DNA of 64,000 nt. Source: JBCCQL01 sp039414355. Lineage in GTDB: Bacteria; Planctomycetota; Planctomycetia; Pirellulales; Lacipirellulaceae. The position numbers and the translations under genes were made by a program. Location: NCBI GenBank assembly GCA_039414355.1, contig JBCDJN010000009.1, positions 12,512 through 76,511 on the forward strand, in the 5' to 3' direction. Positions 18,732-29,300 of the stretch are shown one piece after another (within the stretch, counting starts at the first letter, position 1; each line of letters begins with the position of its first letter). Below the pieces are notes generated by a model, which worked only from the letters and a program-made list of their open reading frames with translations, had not been told where the DNA came from and made no database searches.

Positions 18732-20348
18732 ATGGCCGAACAGCCTGATGCCGCCTCCAACGACGCCGGTGCCGATCCACCCGGGCCGGTTCGTTCGCGC
18801 GGGGTTTCTATTGCGGGCCTGGCCTCTTGCCTGACCGGGCTGGTGCTGCTGGCGATCTTCGTCTTGGCGGTGATCGCCAAGGTGACCGGCTCGCCGTTAA
18901 CCCCTTCGGGCCTCGAAGGCAGGGTCTGGCCGCTCATCGTCGCCGGCTTGCTGGTGCTCGTCATCCCGATCGTCGTCTTCCGGGCGGTCACGCTGTGGAT
19001 GATGGGCGACGGGCCCAAGATGAAGGACATCGAGTACTCGTGGCGGGCGGGCATCGACGCCATGGCCCAGCACGGGATCACTCCGAAGTCGGCGCCGCTC
19101 TTCCTCATCATCGGTGGCGGCAGCGACAAGCTCCGCCGCAACCTGATGGCGGCCTCGGGGATTGATTTCCCGGTCAACGGCGTACCGAACCGCCCTGCCC
19201 CGCTCCACTGGTACGCCAATCGGAAGTCGATTTATCTCTTCCTCGACGACGCGGCCTGCATGAACCTGGCGGCGCGGCGGCAGCGGTCCGGTCCACCGAA
19301 GCCGGGCGGCCGACCGATGCCGAGCGACGCGCCCGCGGGTGGGGGCGCGAAGGGGCCGCTCGCGACGCTGTCGCCCGATTCCCCGACGCCGCCGGCCGGG
19401 AAGGCCGACGGGATGGAAACCATCGCCCCAGGCGACGGCCCCCAGGCGCCAGCCGCGGCACGGCCGGTGCCGCGGTATGCTGGCACGCTGATGCCGACCG
19501 AGGTGGCCGCCCCGGTCGTTGACGCCGCGGCAACCGTTTCCGCCGCCGAAACTCGCCGCGGTCGCCGGGCGTCGTCCGATGAGGCTTCGGCTCAGCTCCG
19601 GCGGCTTGAGGCCGTCTGCACCAAGCTCCGCCAGAGCCGCGACCCGGTATGTCCGGTCAACGGGATGCTGGTGCTGCTGCCCCTCGACCTGCTGCAGGCC
19701 ACTCAGCAGGATGTGGAAGATGTCGAGCGGGCGATCTCCGCCGACCTCACCACTCTGCAGCGCGAACTCCAGCTCCGCTGCCCGGTGTTCGCGTTGGTTG
19801 TGGCCATGGAGCAGGAGCGGGGGTTCTGCGAGTTGATCCGCCGGATCGGCGCCGAGCGGGCGTCGTCGGGGCGGATTGGGCGAAAGTTCGACACGCGGAT
19901 TCCGCCCACGCAAGAGCAGCTCGAGAAGTACAGCCTGCACGCCGCCGGCATCTTTGAAGAGTGGGTTTACACGCTCTTCCGCGAGGACAACGTGCTCTCG
20001 CACCACGGCAACCCCGCGCTCTACAACCTGCTCTGCAAGGTCCGCCGCAGCTTTCAGGCGCGGCTCAGCGACGTGCTGAGCAAAGGGTTTGGATACCGAC
20101 CCGAGGAGGGGCCCGGTTCCATGCTCTTCGGCGGGTGCTACTTCGCCGCCACCGGCTCCAAGCCCGAGCGGCAGGCCTTTGTGGGCGGTGTGCTCCGCAA
20201 GCTCCGCGAAGAGCAGGAAGACCTGGAGTGGACCGGCGACGCCCTGCAGGCGAATACCCGCCGCGGGCGGTTGGCGCTCGCCGGGTGGCTGCTATCGGGG
20301 CTGCTGGTGCTAGCGACCGTGGCGATCGTGATTCTGGCCGACCGGTGA
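18732..20348 (+). CDS. tssM: Short TssM (IcmF N-terminal part only)
   Basis: 538 residues from ATG 18732, 8 bp after the tssL stop. Two N-terminal membrane helices (about 26-48 and 62-88) are followed by the cytoplasmic IcmF domain: 'SAPLFLIIGG', 'WYANRKSIYLFLDDAA', 'VNGMLVLLPLDLLQ', 'LQRELQLRCPVFALVVAMEQ', 'LRKLREEQEDLEW'. A third helix follows at about 512-536 ('GWLLSGLLVLATVAIVIL'), then the stop. Ordinary TssM proteins run to 1100-1200 residues with a large periplasmic domain; here it is absent. The P-loop is degenerate: G128-G-G-S-D-K-L replaces GxxxxGK[ST]. A Pro/Gly-rich insert of about 100 residues (180-285) splits the cytoplasmic domain. It remains in frame without frameshift signs, so this looks like a genuine short form. 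Confidence 0.9.
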   Translation: MAEQPDAASNDAGADPPGPVRSRGVSIAGLASCLTGLVLLAIFVLAVIAKVTGSPLTPSGLEGRVWPLIVAGLLVLVIPIVVFRAVTLWMMGDGPKMKDIEYSWRAGIDAMAQHGITPKSAPLFLIIGGGSDKLRRNLMAASGIDFPVNGVPNRPAPLHWYANRKSIYLFLDDAACMNLAARRQRSGPPKPGGRPMPSDAPAGGGAKGPLATLSPDSPTPPAGKADGMETIAPGDGPQAPAAARPVPRYAGTLMPTEVAAPVVDAAATVSAAETRRGRRASSDEASAQLRRLEAVCTKLRQSRDPVCPVNGMLVLLPLDLLQATQQDVEDVERAISADLTTLQRELQLRCPVFALVVAMEQERGFCELIRRIGAERASSGRIGRKFDTRIPPTQEQLEKYSLHAAGIFEEWVYTLFREDNVLSHHGNPALYNLLCKVRRSFQARLSDVLSKGFGYRPEEGPGSMLFGGCYFAATGSKPERQAFVGGVLRKLREEQEDLEWTGDALQANTRRGRLALAGWLLSGLLVLATVAIVILADR

Positions 20349-20613
20349 CCATTGGCGATGGGCGGTGTCTCGCCCGGACCGGCCATTGGCTTCTTTATTG
20401 CGGCTCTTGAAGGCTTTCCGCGATCGGCTCCGCTCCGTTGCGCGGCGGTGCTTGCTACGCAGGCGACCGGCACAGAGCGCAGGCGCCGCATGCTCCTCAG
20501 ATCGGAGATAATCGGGCTAAACCGCACGCTCGATTCAACCGATCTAAGAATGCGTGAGATAGGCTCCGATCCCAGGCGCAGCTTGCGCCGCCCCCAAAGT
20601 CTGCGAGCATTGA
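20349..20613. other. Intergenic gap after tssM
   Basis: 265 bp with no credible gene, no T-tract terminator and no clear promoter. The unusual spacing suggests that the following outer-membrane gene has its own promoter. Confidence 0.4.
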
Positions 20614-23082
20614 ATGCGCGCCAACCATTACGCGGCAACCGTGTTGGCCCTGGTAAGCCTGCCCGGGGCGATTGCCCTGAAGGCGGCTTTGGGGTCGTCC
20701 GGCGGATCGGTCGCGTCGGCCGACACAGGTTCTGCCCTCACGTTCGTCGCTGAAGACATGCAGCGGAGCCGCCCGGCAAGCTCGACGGCTCCGCCCGCCC
20801 CGTACACGCCCCAGCAGCAAGCTAGCCAGGCGGCGGCGTCCCCGGGCCGATCGCCCGCGACGGAGCTGAACTTCCTGCCGTCAACTCTCCGCCAGACCAC
20901 TGCGGGCCAGCGACGCGTCGCAACGCCCGCCCCGTCGTCGAGCGCGGGGACGCGGCGACTGGCGCCGCCATCGCAGTCGCGGCCCGCCTCGGCGATGAAC
21001 CCGCCGACCGCAACCACCGCCAAGACGCAACCGACTCGACGCCCCAGGCCGAAGCCGATTCCGCTGCCGCCCACGACACCGGCGGCGCCGCTCCAGCACA
21101 GCGTTGTCTTCCTGCCGGGACCGACCGCCCCCCAGGCGGCCGTGACGCCCAAGCCAATCGCTACCCCACGGCCCATCGCCAAGCCGCAGCCCGCGCCGCT
21201 TCAGCAACCGGCCCTGGCGCGGACGTCCGCGGCGCCGGTGATGCCGGTTGCCTCGAAGCCCGCTCCGGTTGCCTCGACGCCGACCAAGGTGAGCCGGCGT
21301 TTGCCGCCGAGTGCTCCGCCGGTGTTTGCCACGGACACGCCCGCCAGCCGCGGCCCGGCTCTTCAGCAGCCGGTTACGAATCCTGCCGAGCCGACCAAGA
21401 CTCCCAAGCCCTTGCCGCCGGCCCGGGTTGCTCCTGCTCAGCTCGCAACGAAGCCCAATCGGAAGCCGCCCGCGGCGTCCGCCGCCCCTTCGCTGCCGAA
21501 GCCATCGGCCGGCAAGCTGGTGTGGGGAATGCTCGGCAAGTCGAAAGACGCCGACGCGGAGGCGCCGGCTGCCGAGGCGCCGGCCGTGAAGCCACAGACC
21601 ATCAAGCCCGGCGCCATGGCCACCGACCGGAAGGGTTTGGGGCTGCCGTGGGACCGGGCTCTGAGTCGCATGCGAAACGCGATTGATGGCTCCTCCGGCC
21701 CGGCCGATGACAGCCAGTCGGAAGCCGACGCCTCGACCCTGAAGCTGGCCGGGGAGCCGATCCCCAGCGTGGCGAGCTCCAGCCGCCGGGTCGCGCCGCC
21801 TGAGGTGGCGTCGCCCGTGTCGGAATCGATCCAAGCCGCGGCGACCATTTCGAGTCTCAACTCCGGGATTGAGAGCGGCGATGTGCCGGCCTCCACGCCG
21901 CTGCCGGAGCGTTCGAAGATCATCTTCCGGCCGGCCGTGGTCGACGTCACCAGCACCGGCCGCCCGATGCTCCGCCCCGACGTGAAGGTGGCGAAGCGCC
22001 AGGTCACCGTTGGCGGTGACGTGAGCTATGTGTCCGACGCCGGCATGCCGATCGTTGAGGGCGAGGTGATTGTGCCGGACGAGTGGTCGGCCCCGGTCGT
22101 CTCGGGCCCGTACGAGGAGTACGCCCCCAGCTGCAGCGACACGGCGATGACGCCCTCGCGGATGGGACCGTTCGAACAGATGCTGTGCCACATGCGGGCG
22201 CGGCTTAACGGCCCGTGCGGCTGCGAGCCCGGCCTGGGAACCGAACGGGTGATGCACGCCATCTCATTTGTTGACACGGCCCAGCCGCTCAACAACTTCC
22301 GCACGCGGCTCGACGCCGGCTACGGCTGGCAGTTGCCGGACCGTTCGGAGTACTTCTGGCAGAAGATCGGCAACAGCGACGAGCTTCAGCCCGAACGCTC
22401 CGTCGACTACCAGGACATTCGTGCCTACCTGGAGATGGGCGGCCGCAAGTTCTCGGTCGGCACGGACATCCCGATCCGCATGATCGCACCGGAGAACAAC
22501 CCAGACACCGCCGGTCTGGGAGACATCAGCATCACGACTAAGCTGGTCTTCCTCGAAGGCAAGCGTTGGATGCTCACGCAGCTCCTGCGGACCTATATCC
22601 CCTCGGGTGACGCCCGCGAAGGTTTGGGCACGGGGCATGCGTCGATTGAGCCCGGCTTCGCCTGGCGCTACAAGTACAGCCCCGTCACCTACCTGCACGG
22701 TGACCTGAAGCTGTGGGTGCCGCTGGGCGGCGACCAGGACCACGCCGGCGAGGTGATCACGTACGGCTTCGCCATGAGCCATGTTTGGAGCGAAACCGAC
22801 TCCTACGCCGTGATGCCTACGCTGGAACTGACCGGTGTCTCGTTCGTCGACGGCGCCGCGACCGTCGCCACGAACCAGTTCGACGCCGATGGCAACATCA
22901 TCGGCGTCCCCGGCGACGTGGATGCGGACAACGTCATCAACATCCACCCCGGCGTCCGCTGGGTGTGGGACCGCGGCAGCGACTGCGGCATCCAGGAGTT
23001 CGGCCTCTCGAGCGGCTTCGCCCTGACCAGCGATCGCACCTACCGCAGCATCATGCGGTTCGAAGCCCGCTGGTCCTGGTGA
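20614..23082 (+). CDS. Proline-rich outer-membrane beta-barrel protein (phenol_MetA_deg-like barrel)
   Basis: 822 residues. An N-terminal hydrophobic stretch ('AATVLALVSLPGAIAL', 7-22) looks like a signal peptide. Residues about 35-300 are Pro/Ala/Thr-rich and low complexity, suited to spanning the periplasm. Residues about 540-822 have alternating strand patterns ('LDAGYGWQLP', 'GLGDISITTKLVFL', 'EPGFAWRYKYS', 'GDLKLWVPLGGD') and end 'RFEARWSW', an aromatic barrel terminus. The pattern resembles the MetA-pathway/transporter barrel family (PF13557). A Cys pair ('CHMRARLNGPCGCEPG') precedes the barrel. It follows tssM on the same strand and could be the outer-membrane partner of an envelope complex, but family members also occur far from T6SS genes. 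Confidence 0.65.
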   Translation: MRANHYAATVLALVSLPGAIALKAALGSSGGSVASADTGSALTFVAEDMQRSRPASSTAPPAPYTPQQQASQAAASPGRSPATELNFLPSTLRQTTAGQRRVATPAPSSSAGTRRLAPPSQSRPASAMNPPTATTAKTQPTRRPRPKPIPLPPTTPAAPLQHSVVFLPGPTAPQAAVTPKPIATPRPIAKPQPAPLQQPALARTSAAPVMPVASKPAPVASTPTKVSRRLPPSAPPVFATDTPASRGPALQQPVTNPAEPTKTPKPLPPARVAPAQLATKPNRKPPAASAAPSLPKPSAGKLVWGMLGKSKDADAEAPAAEAPAVKPQTIKPGAMATDRKGLGLPWDRALSRMRNAIDGSSGPADDSQSEADASTLKLAGEPIPSVASSSRRVAPPEVASPVSESIQAAATISSLNSGIESGDVPASTPLPERSKIIFRPAVVDVTSTGRPMLRPDVKVAKRQVTVGGDVSYVSDAGMPIVEGEVIVPDEWSAPVVSGPYEEYAPSCSDTAMTPSRMGPFEQMLCHMRARLNGPCGCEPGLGTERVMHAISFVDTAQPLNNFRTRLDAGYGWQLPDRSEYFWQKIGNSDELQPERSVDYQDIRAYLEMGGRKFSVGTDIPIRMIAPENNPDTAGLGDISITTKLVFLEGKRWMLTQLLRTYIPSGDAREGLGTGHASIEPGFAWRYKYSPVTYLHGDLKLWVPLGGDQDHAGEVITYGFAMSHVWSETDSYAVMPTLELTGVSFVDGAATVATNQFDADGNIIGVPGDVDADNVINIHPGVRWVWDRGSDCGIQEFGLSSGFALTSDRTYRSIMRFEARWSW

Positions 23083-23331
23083 CGCGTCCGGCCACGCCTG
23101 CTCCTCGTCGATCTCTTCTCATCAGCCCGTGCGGACTGCCCGAATTGCGCCACCGGAACGCTTCGGTGGAGGAATTTGCCGGCAATTTGACACCAATTCA
23201 GCTCCTAGCCACTATTGACTCCATCGCGTTCGCGCTGCGCAACGTGCGCTCCGGGTGCGGCCCCGCTAGACCTGAGTGGTTGGCTGGCAGGGCTCTTCAG
23301 GCGTCGTGGTCTCTCCTTTTGGGGCTGAGGT
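23083..23331. other. Leader region of the giant surface protein gene
   Basis: 249 bp, locally richer in A/T near 23165-23220 than its surroundings, and so a likely promoter region. No small gene or clear hairpin terminator is visible. Confidence 0.35.
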
Positions 23332-26300
23332 ATGGGACGGTTCAAAGACCTGCGCGCCCGGCTTGCGCGCCTGCTGGGGTCCAGTCGGCGGCCGCCGAAG
23401 CCGGCGGAGATGGTCGTGCCGCACCTCGCGATCAAGCGGCTCGAAGAACGCCGCGTGCTCAACGCGGACGCCGCTCCCGTTGAGCTGCTGGTGGTCGACG
23501 CCGGCGCCGCCGCCGGCGATGGCCAAGCGGATACGTTTCAAGTGGAGCAGCACGAGACCGGCATCCGCGTCTCGGTTAACGGCCAAGAGACCCATACCAC
23601 CAGCCTCGGCGCCGAGATCCAGATTGTCGGCTCCGCCGACCGCGACGTCTTGGTGGCCGATCTGCTGGCCGGCGCCCGGGTGACCTTTGACGGCGGCGCC
23701 GGCGACGACACGCTGCGTGTTGTCAGCGGCGAGTCGGTTGAGTCCGTGACTTACACGCTCGGCAGCGCCGGCGACGCGACCGATGGCAGCCGGGTCGAAG
23801 CCGCGTCTGCAACGGGCGATGCAACCGCTGAGATCAGTCTTGTTGGCGTCGAGAGCATCGATGACGCCGCGCAGGCCGACCGCCGCGAGGTTGTTCTGCA
23901 AGGGGAATCCACCGGGGTCGCGGTAACGGGAGTTGGCGACCGCAATGTGCTTGCTGTCGACGGAGCTGCGGTCCGGACGCTCGCCTTCGCCTCGCCCGAC
24001 GAGCTCCTGGCGATCGATAGCCAATCGGAAGACGCGGCCACGCCGCGCGAGGTCGAGCTGGTCTCGCTCGCCGACGGCTTTGCCGCCGACCTCGAAGTGA
24101 ACGCCGACGCCGCCGATCGCTTCCTTGCCACCGGCGACGCCGACTTGGGCGGCGGAGACCTGCGTGTCACCACCGGGTCGATCGAGGTCTCCGGCAGGAT
24201 CGCTTCGCAGCAGGCCGACTTCACCTTCGACGCGGATAGCACGGTCAAGATCACCGAAGACGGGCGGATTGAGAATCGCGACGGCCGCGTGGCGATCGAC
24301 TCGGGCGAGTCGGGCACGACTGAGCTTGCAGGGCTGATCGACGTTTCGAGCGACCACGCCGTTGGTGGCCGCGTCACCCTGCTGGGCGAGAGCGTCCGCC
24401 TGGCGAGCGGCGCCGAGATTGACGCTTCCGGCCCCACGGGCGGCGGGGCGGTGTTTGTTGGCGGCGGGCTGGCGGGCGCCGACCCGCAGCTGCGGAACGC
24501 TCGCGCCGTCACTATGGAAGCGGGCGCGAAGATCCAGGCCGACGCCACCAACCGCGGGCACGGCGGCCGCGTCGTCCTGTGGGCCGACCACACAACGGTT
24601 GCGGCGGGCGAGATTACAGCGCGTGGCGGGCGGCTGGCGGGCGACGGCGGCTTTGTGGAGACCTCGGGCCTGGTCAACCTCCAGCTCGGCGGCCGCGTCG
24701 ACGCCACGGCCGCCAACGGCGCCGCGGGCACGTGGCTCATCGACCCCACCGACATCATCATCAACAACGGCGCAACCACGCCCAGCCTTGGGCCCACCAG
24801 TGCCGGCGGCACCGACACGTTCCAAGACCCGTTGCCGACCGCGCCCAACGCGGCCACCATCGCTGCGGCCGATATCGTCGACGCGCTTGAGATGGGCAAC
24901 AACGTGGTGGTGACCACCGCGTCTGATGGCGGCGGCGCGGGCAACCTCACGGTCGACGCCAACATCCTCGCCGACCTGACCACCGACGCGATGGAGAACG
25001 ACGTCTCGCTGACGCTCATCGCGGTTGGAGACATTACCGTCAACGGTCAGATCGGCCTGATGGCCGCCGACGCGATGGATAGCTTGACCGTCTTGCTCAA
25101 CGCGGGCGGCAGCGTGGTGGTGAACAACACCATCGACGCCGGTGGCGGTGAGGGCGGCAACGTGACGATCCAGGCCGCGTCGCTCAGTCAAAACGCGGCG
25201 ATCTCCACCGCCGGCGCCGGGACCGTCACGGCCGTGACGACGGGCGCCATCACGATGGCCGGCGGCGCCGTGACGAGCACCGCCGGCGGACTGATTGACT
25301 ACCGGGCGAATAGCGGTGACGTCGCGCTCACCCAGCTTAACGCGGGCGGCGGGTTCCTCCGCGTGACGGCCACCGCCGGCGCCATCACCGACGCCCTCGG
25401 CACGGAAGACCCGAACCTGATCGGCGACCTCGCCACACTCACCGCGCCCGGCGGAATCGGCGCCGCCGCCGGCGATGGCGACATCGACACCAGCCTGATG
25501 CGGCTCGAGGTCGGCGGCACGCCGGCCGGGGTCTTCATCGGCGAGACCGACGGCCTCCGCCTGTTGGCGCCCGGAGTGACAACCGCGGCCGATGGCGTAG
25601 TCAGCCTGGTCGCCGCGGCGGGCACGCTGGAGATCGATGGCGCCATCAACGCCGCCGGCGTGGGATCGGTCACGCTCGGCGCCGTCGCGGGCATGGTTCA
25701 GATCGACACGGCCGTCAACGCCGGCACGGGCGATGTGGCGATCACCGGCGCCTCGGTCACGCAGAACGCCAACCTCGATACCGCGGGCGCCGGCACGGTG
25801 AGCGTGGCGGCAACCGCCGGTGGCATCGCCATGACCACCGCGGCCGTCACCACCACCGCCGGTGGCACGATCAACTACCAGGCGACGATGGGCGACATCC
25901 TCCTCGCCCGCCTGAACGCCACCGCGACGGGCGACATCGTCGTCTCGGCCGCCGACGGCAGCATCCTTGATAACCGCCCCGACGAACTCGCCAACCTAAT
26001 CGGTGACGGGCTCACGCTCACCGCCGGAGTCGCCATCGGCGGGCCGGGCGAGGGCGACGTGGACACCAACGTCGACACGCTTGAGATCAACAGCGGCACG
26101 GGCGCCACGTTCGTCGAAGAACTCACCGGTCCGTTGAGTCTCGGTCCCGTTACCGGCGCCGGCGGGGACATCAACGTTGAGACCGCAGCCGGCACGCTTG
26201 CCGTGGCGGGGGCCATCACCAACACCGGCGCCGGGCAGGTTGCCTTGGCGGCCAACGGCGGCAACGCGAACGTCAACGGCCCCATCACGACCGCCACCGG

Positions 26301-29300
26301 CGACATCGTCATCACCAGCGACCAAGACGCATCGGTCGCCGCCATGCTGATAACGACCGGCGGGAACATCCGTGTCTCGGCCGACAACGTGACGATCGAC
26401 GCCGACGTCGAATCGACCGGCGCCGGTTCGGTCACGCTGACCGCCACCGATGGGAACCTCACCATCGGCGCCACTGGTTCCGTGATGACCGATTCAGGGG
26501 CCATCGACCTCGACGCGACGCAAACGGCGGCCGTGAATGGCGATGTCATGTCGCAAACCGGCGACGTCTTCGTCGACGCTATGACGATCACCCAAACCAA
26601 CACAGGTCCGATCGAGACCGGTGCCGCCGGGGTTGTCGCCCTCGTGGCGACGGGCGCCATCACCGCTGGCGGGATGATCGACAGCGGCAGTGGCAACATC
26701 CTGCTCGACGCCGGCGCCGCGCTCACCGTTTCCGGCGGCGTCGACTCCGACAGCGGCAGCGTGACCCTCACGGGAACCTCCATTAACCAAACCGGCGCCA
26801 TCGAAACCGGCGGCGCCGGCAAGGTGCTGCTGCAGGCCGAGACCGGCAACTTGGTGTCGATGGCCGCCATTGATTCTGGCGCCGGCGCCGTGCACCTCAC
26901 GGCCGCCGTGAACGTTCAGCTCCAAGGCGACGTAACCACGCAGAGCGGAGACATCAAAGTTACCGGCCAGGCGGTCGACCAGTCCGGCGCCCTCACTGCC
27001 GGGGCGACGCCAGGCAACGGGGACGCGGGCGCCATCACCGTTAGTGCCACCGCCGGCATGCTCGACTCCACCGCCAACATCACGTCAGACGCGGGCGCGA
27101 TCACGCTGTCCGCCAACGGCGCCGTCATGCTGGCAAACGCCGTCGCCTCGACCACCGGCAACGTTTCTGTGGCGGGGTTCACGGTCGCGCAAAGCGGGGC
27201 CGTGACAACCGGCGGGGCTGGCGATGTCAGCCTCTCCGCGTTTGCCGGCGATCTCGATTCGACGGCGGCAGTGGGAAGCGACGACGGTGACATCCAGCTC
27301 CGCGCTGAACAGGGCGATGTGACCATCACTTCCAGCGTCACCGCGACTGGCAACGGGGCGATCCAAGTCGCCGCGCTAATGATCGGCGGCATGGGTGGTG
27401 ATGTGACGGTTGATCCCGGCGCCACCGTCACGGCGACCGGAACGGGCTCGGTTTCCCTGTTCGCCTCGGAAACGGCAACGGTCAACGGCGACGTCGATTC
27501 CGGCACGGGCAGCGTCTTGGTGTTCGCCGACGGGGTGGCCCAGGCCGGCAACATCACCGCCGCCGGTAATGGCGTGGTCAACGTGGAGGCGACCGCCGGC
27601 GCGATCACGATGTCCGGCAACGCCGTTACCGCGACCGATGGCGGGACGATTGACTACGAGTCGTCGCTCAACACCGACATCGCCCTGACCACCCTCGACG
27701 CGGGCGCCGGCAACCTCCGCGTCAACGCCAACGGCGGCGCCATCACCGACGCCAGCCTCGCCGAAACGCCGAACCTGATCGGCAACCTTGCGACGCTGCG
27801 AGCCGCCGGTGGCATTGGAGCCGCCGGCGATGACGACATCGACACCAGCATCACGCTGCTTCAAGTTCCGGTCTTCCCCAACAACCTCTTCATCAACGAA
27901 ACCAACGGCCTGCGGCTCATCGACTTTGGAGTGGTCAGCGGCCCCAACGGCGTTGTGAGCCTCGTCGCCGACGCCGGGCTCTTGGAGATCGACATCCCCA
28001 TCAACGCCCCGGGCGCCGGGGAGATCATCCTTGAGTCAACCACCGGAGAAGTCCGCATCGATCGGCCGATCGACGCCGGCACGGGCGATCTCACTGTCCG
28101 CGGCGACTCCGTCGACCAGAACGCCGACCTCGACACCAACGCAGGTGGCACGATCACGGTCGAGGCCGACGGAGCCGGCATCGATATGCAGCCGGGCGCC
28201 GAGGCGACAACCGCCGGCGGACTGATCACGTACGATGCCACCAATGGCGATCTCGCGCTCTCCCAGCTCAACGCGACGGGCGCCGGCAACCTTGTCGTTC
28301 GTGCGGGCGGCAACATCACCGACGCTACGGAGGACGAAGCCGCCAACCTCGTCGGCGACGCGTTGACACTGCAAGCCGGCAACGCCATCGGCGGCCTCGA
28401 ACGCGACGATCTGAATACCGATGTCAACACGCTCACGCTCATCGGCGGCACGGGCCCCGCGTTCATCGAGGAACTGACGGGCGACCTTGACATCGCGTCG
28501 GTCAACGGGGGCGGCGGCAGCATCGCCATCGAAACCCAGACCGGCGGCATCAACGTCAACGGGCTCGTCACCAATATCAACGCTGGTGGTGTCTTGCTGT
28601 CGGCGGTCGCCGGCAACGTCGCTGTCGGCGCTATGCCGGCGGGAGAGATCAACACCGCCGCCGGCGCTATCACGCTCGTCAGCGACATGGACGTGGTCGT
28701 TGACGCCGCCGTGATGAGCGTTGACGGAGACATCTCGGCCTTCGCCGACAACATTGCCATCAACGCTGCGGTCGAATCGACGGGCGCCGGCGACATCGAC
28801 CTCAACGCCACCAACGCGCTCACGATCAACGGCACGGTCAGCAGCGGCGCGGGCGGCATCGGACTGAGCACCGGCGCCGCGCTGCAGATCAACCAGGCAA
28901 TCACAACCGAAAGCGGCGACATCGTCGCCACGGGCGGAAGCGTAACGGTCGCCGCCCCGCTCCTGACGGGCGACGCGATGGGCGACAACGACCCGGGCGC
29001 TGTCACGCTCGTCGCTACCGCGGGCGACTTCACGTCGGACATGAACGGGACGATCGACACCGAGGCGGGTTCGGTGAGCATCTTCGCCAGCATGAACGTC
29101 GCGCTCATGGGGGCGGTCACCACGCAACGCGCCGGGGCGATCGAGATCACCGCCCAGCAGCAGGTAATGCAAGACGCGGCGTTGCAGACCGGCGCGGACG
29201 CCACGGAGACCGACGGGGGGAACATCACCGTTCGCGCGTTCGACGCGGGCGCCATGTCGCTGGTGTCGACCGAGGCGATCACCACGGACGCCGGCGCGGT

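Noticed and set aside
12757..20348. Alternative that the locus is an extracellular contractile (phage-tail-like) system
   Set aside because: TssK, TssL, TssM, TssA, ClpV and TagJ are specific to T6SS and are all present.
23266..25191. 641-residue minus-strand open frame opposite the start of the giant gene
   Set aside because: The composition is Arg/Gly/Val-rich as expected from the complement of Gly/Ala/Asp codons. It matches no family and lies wholly inside a well-supported gene.
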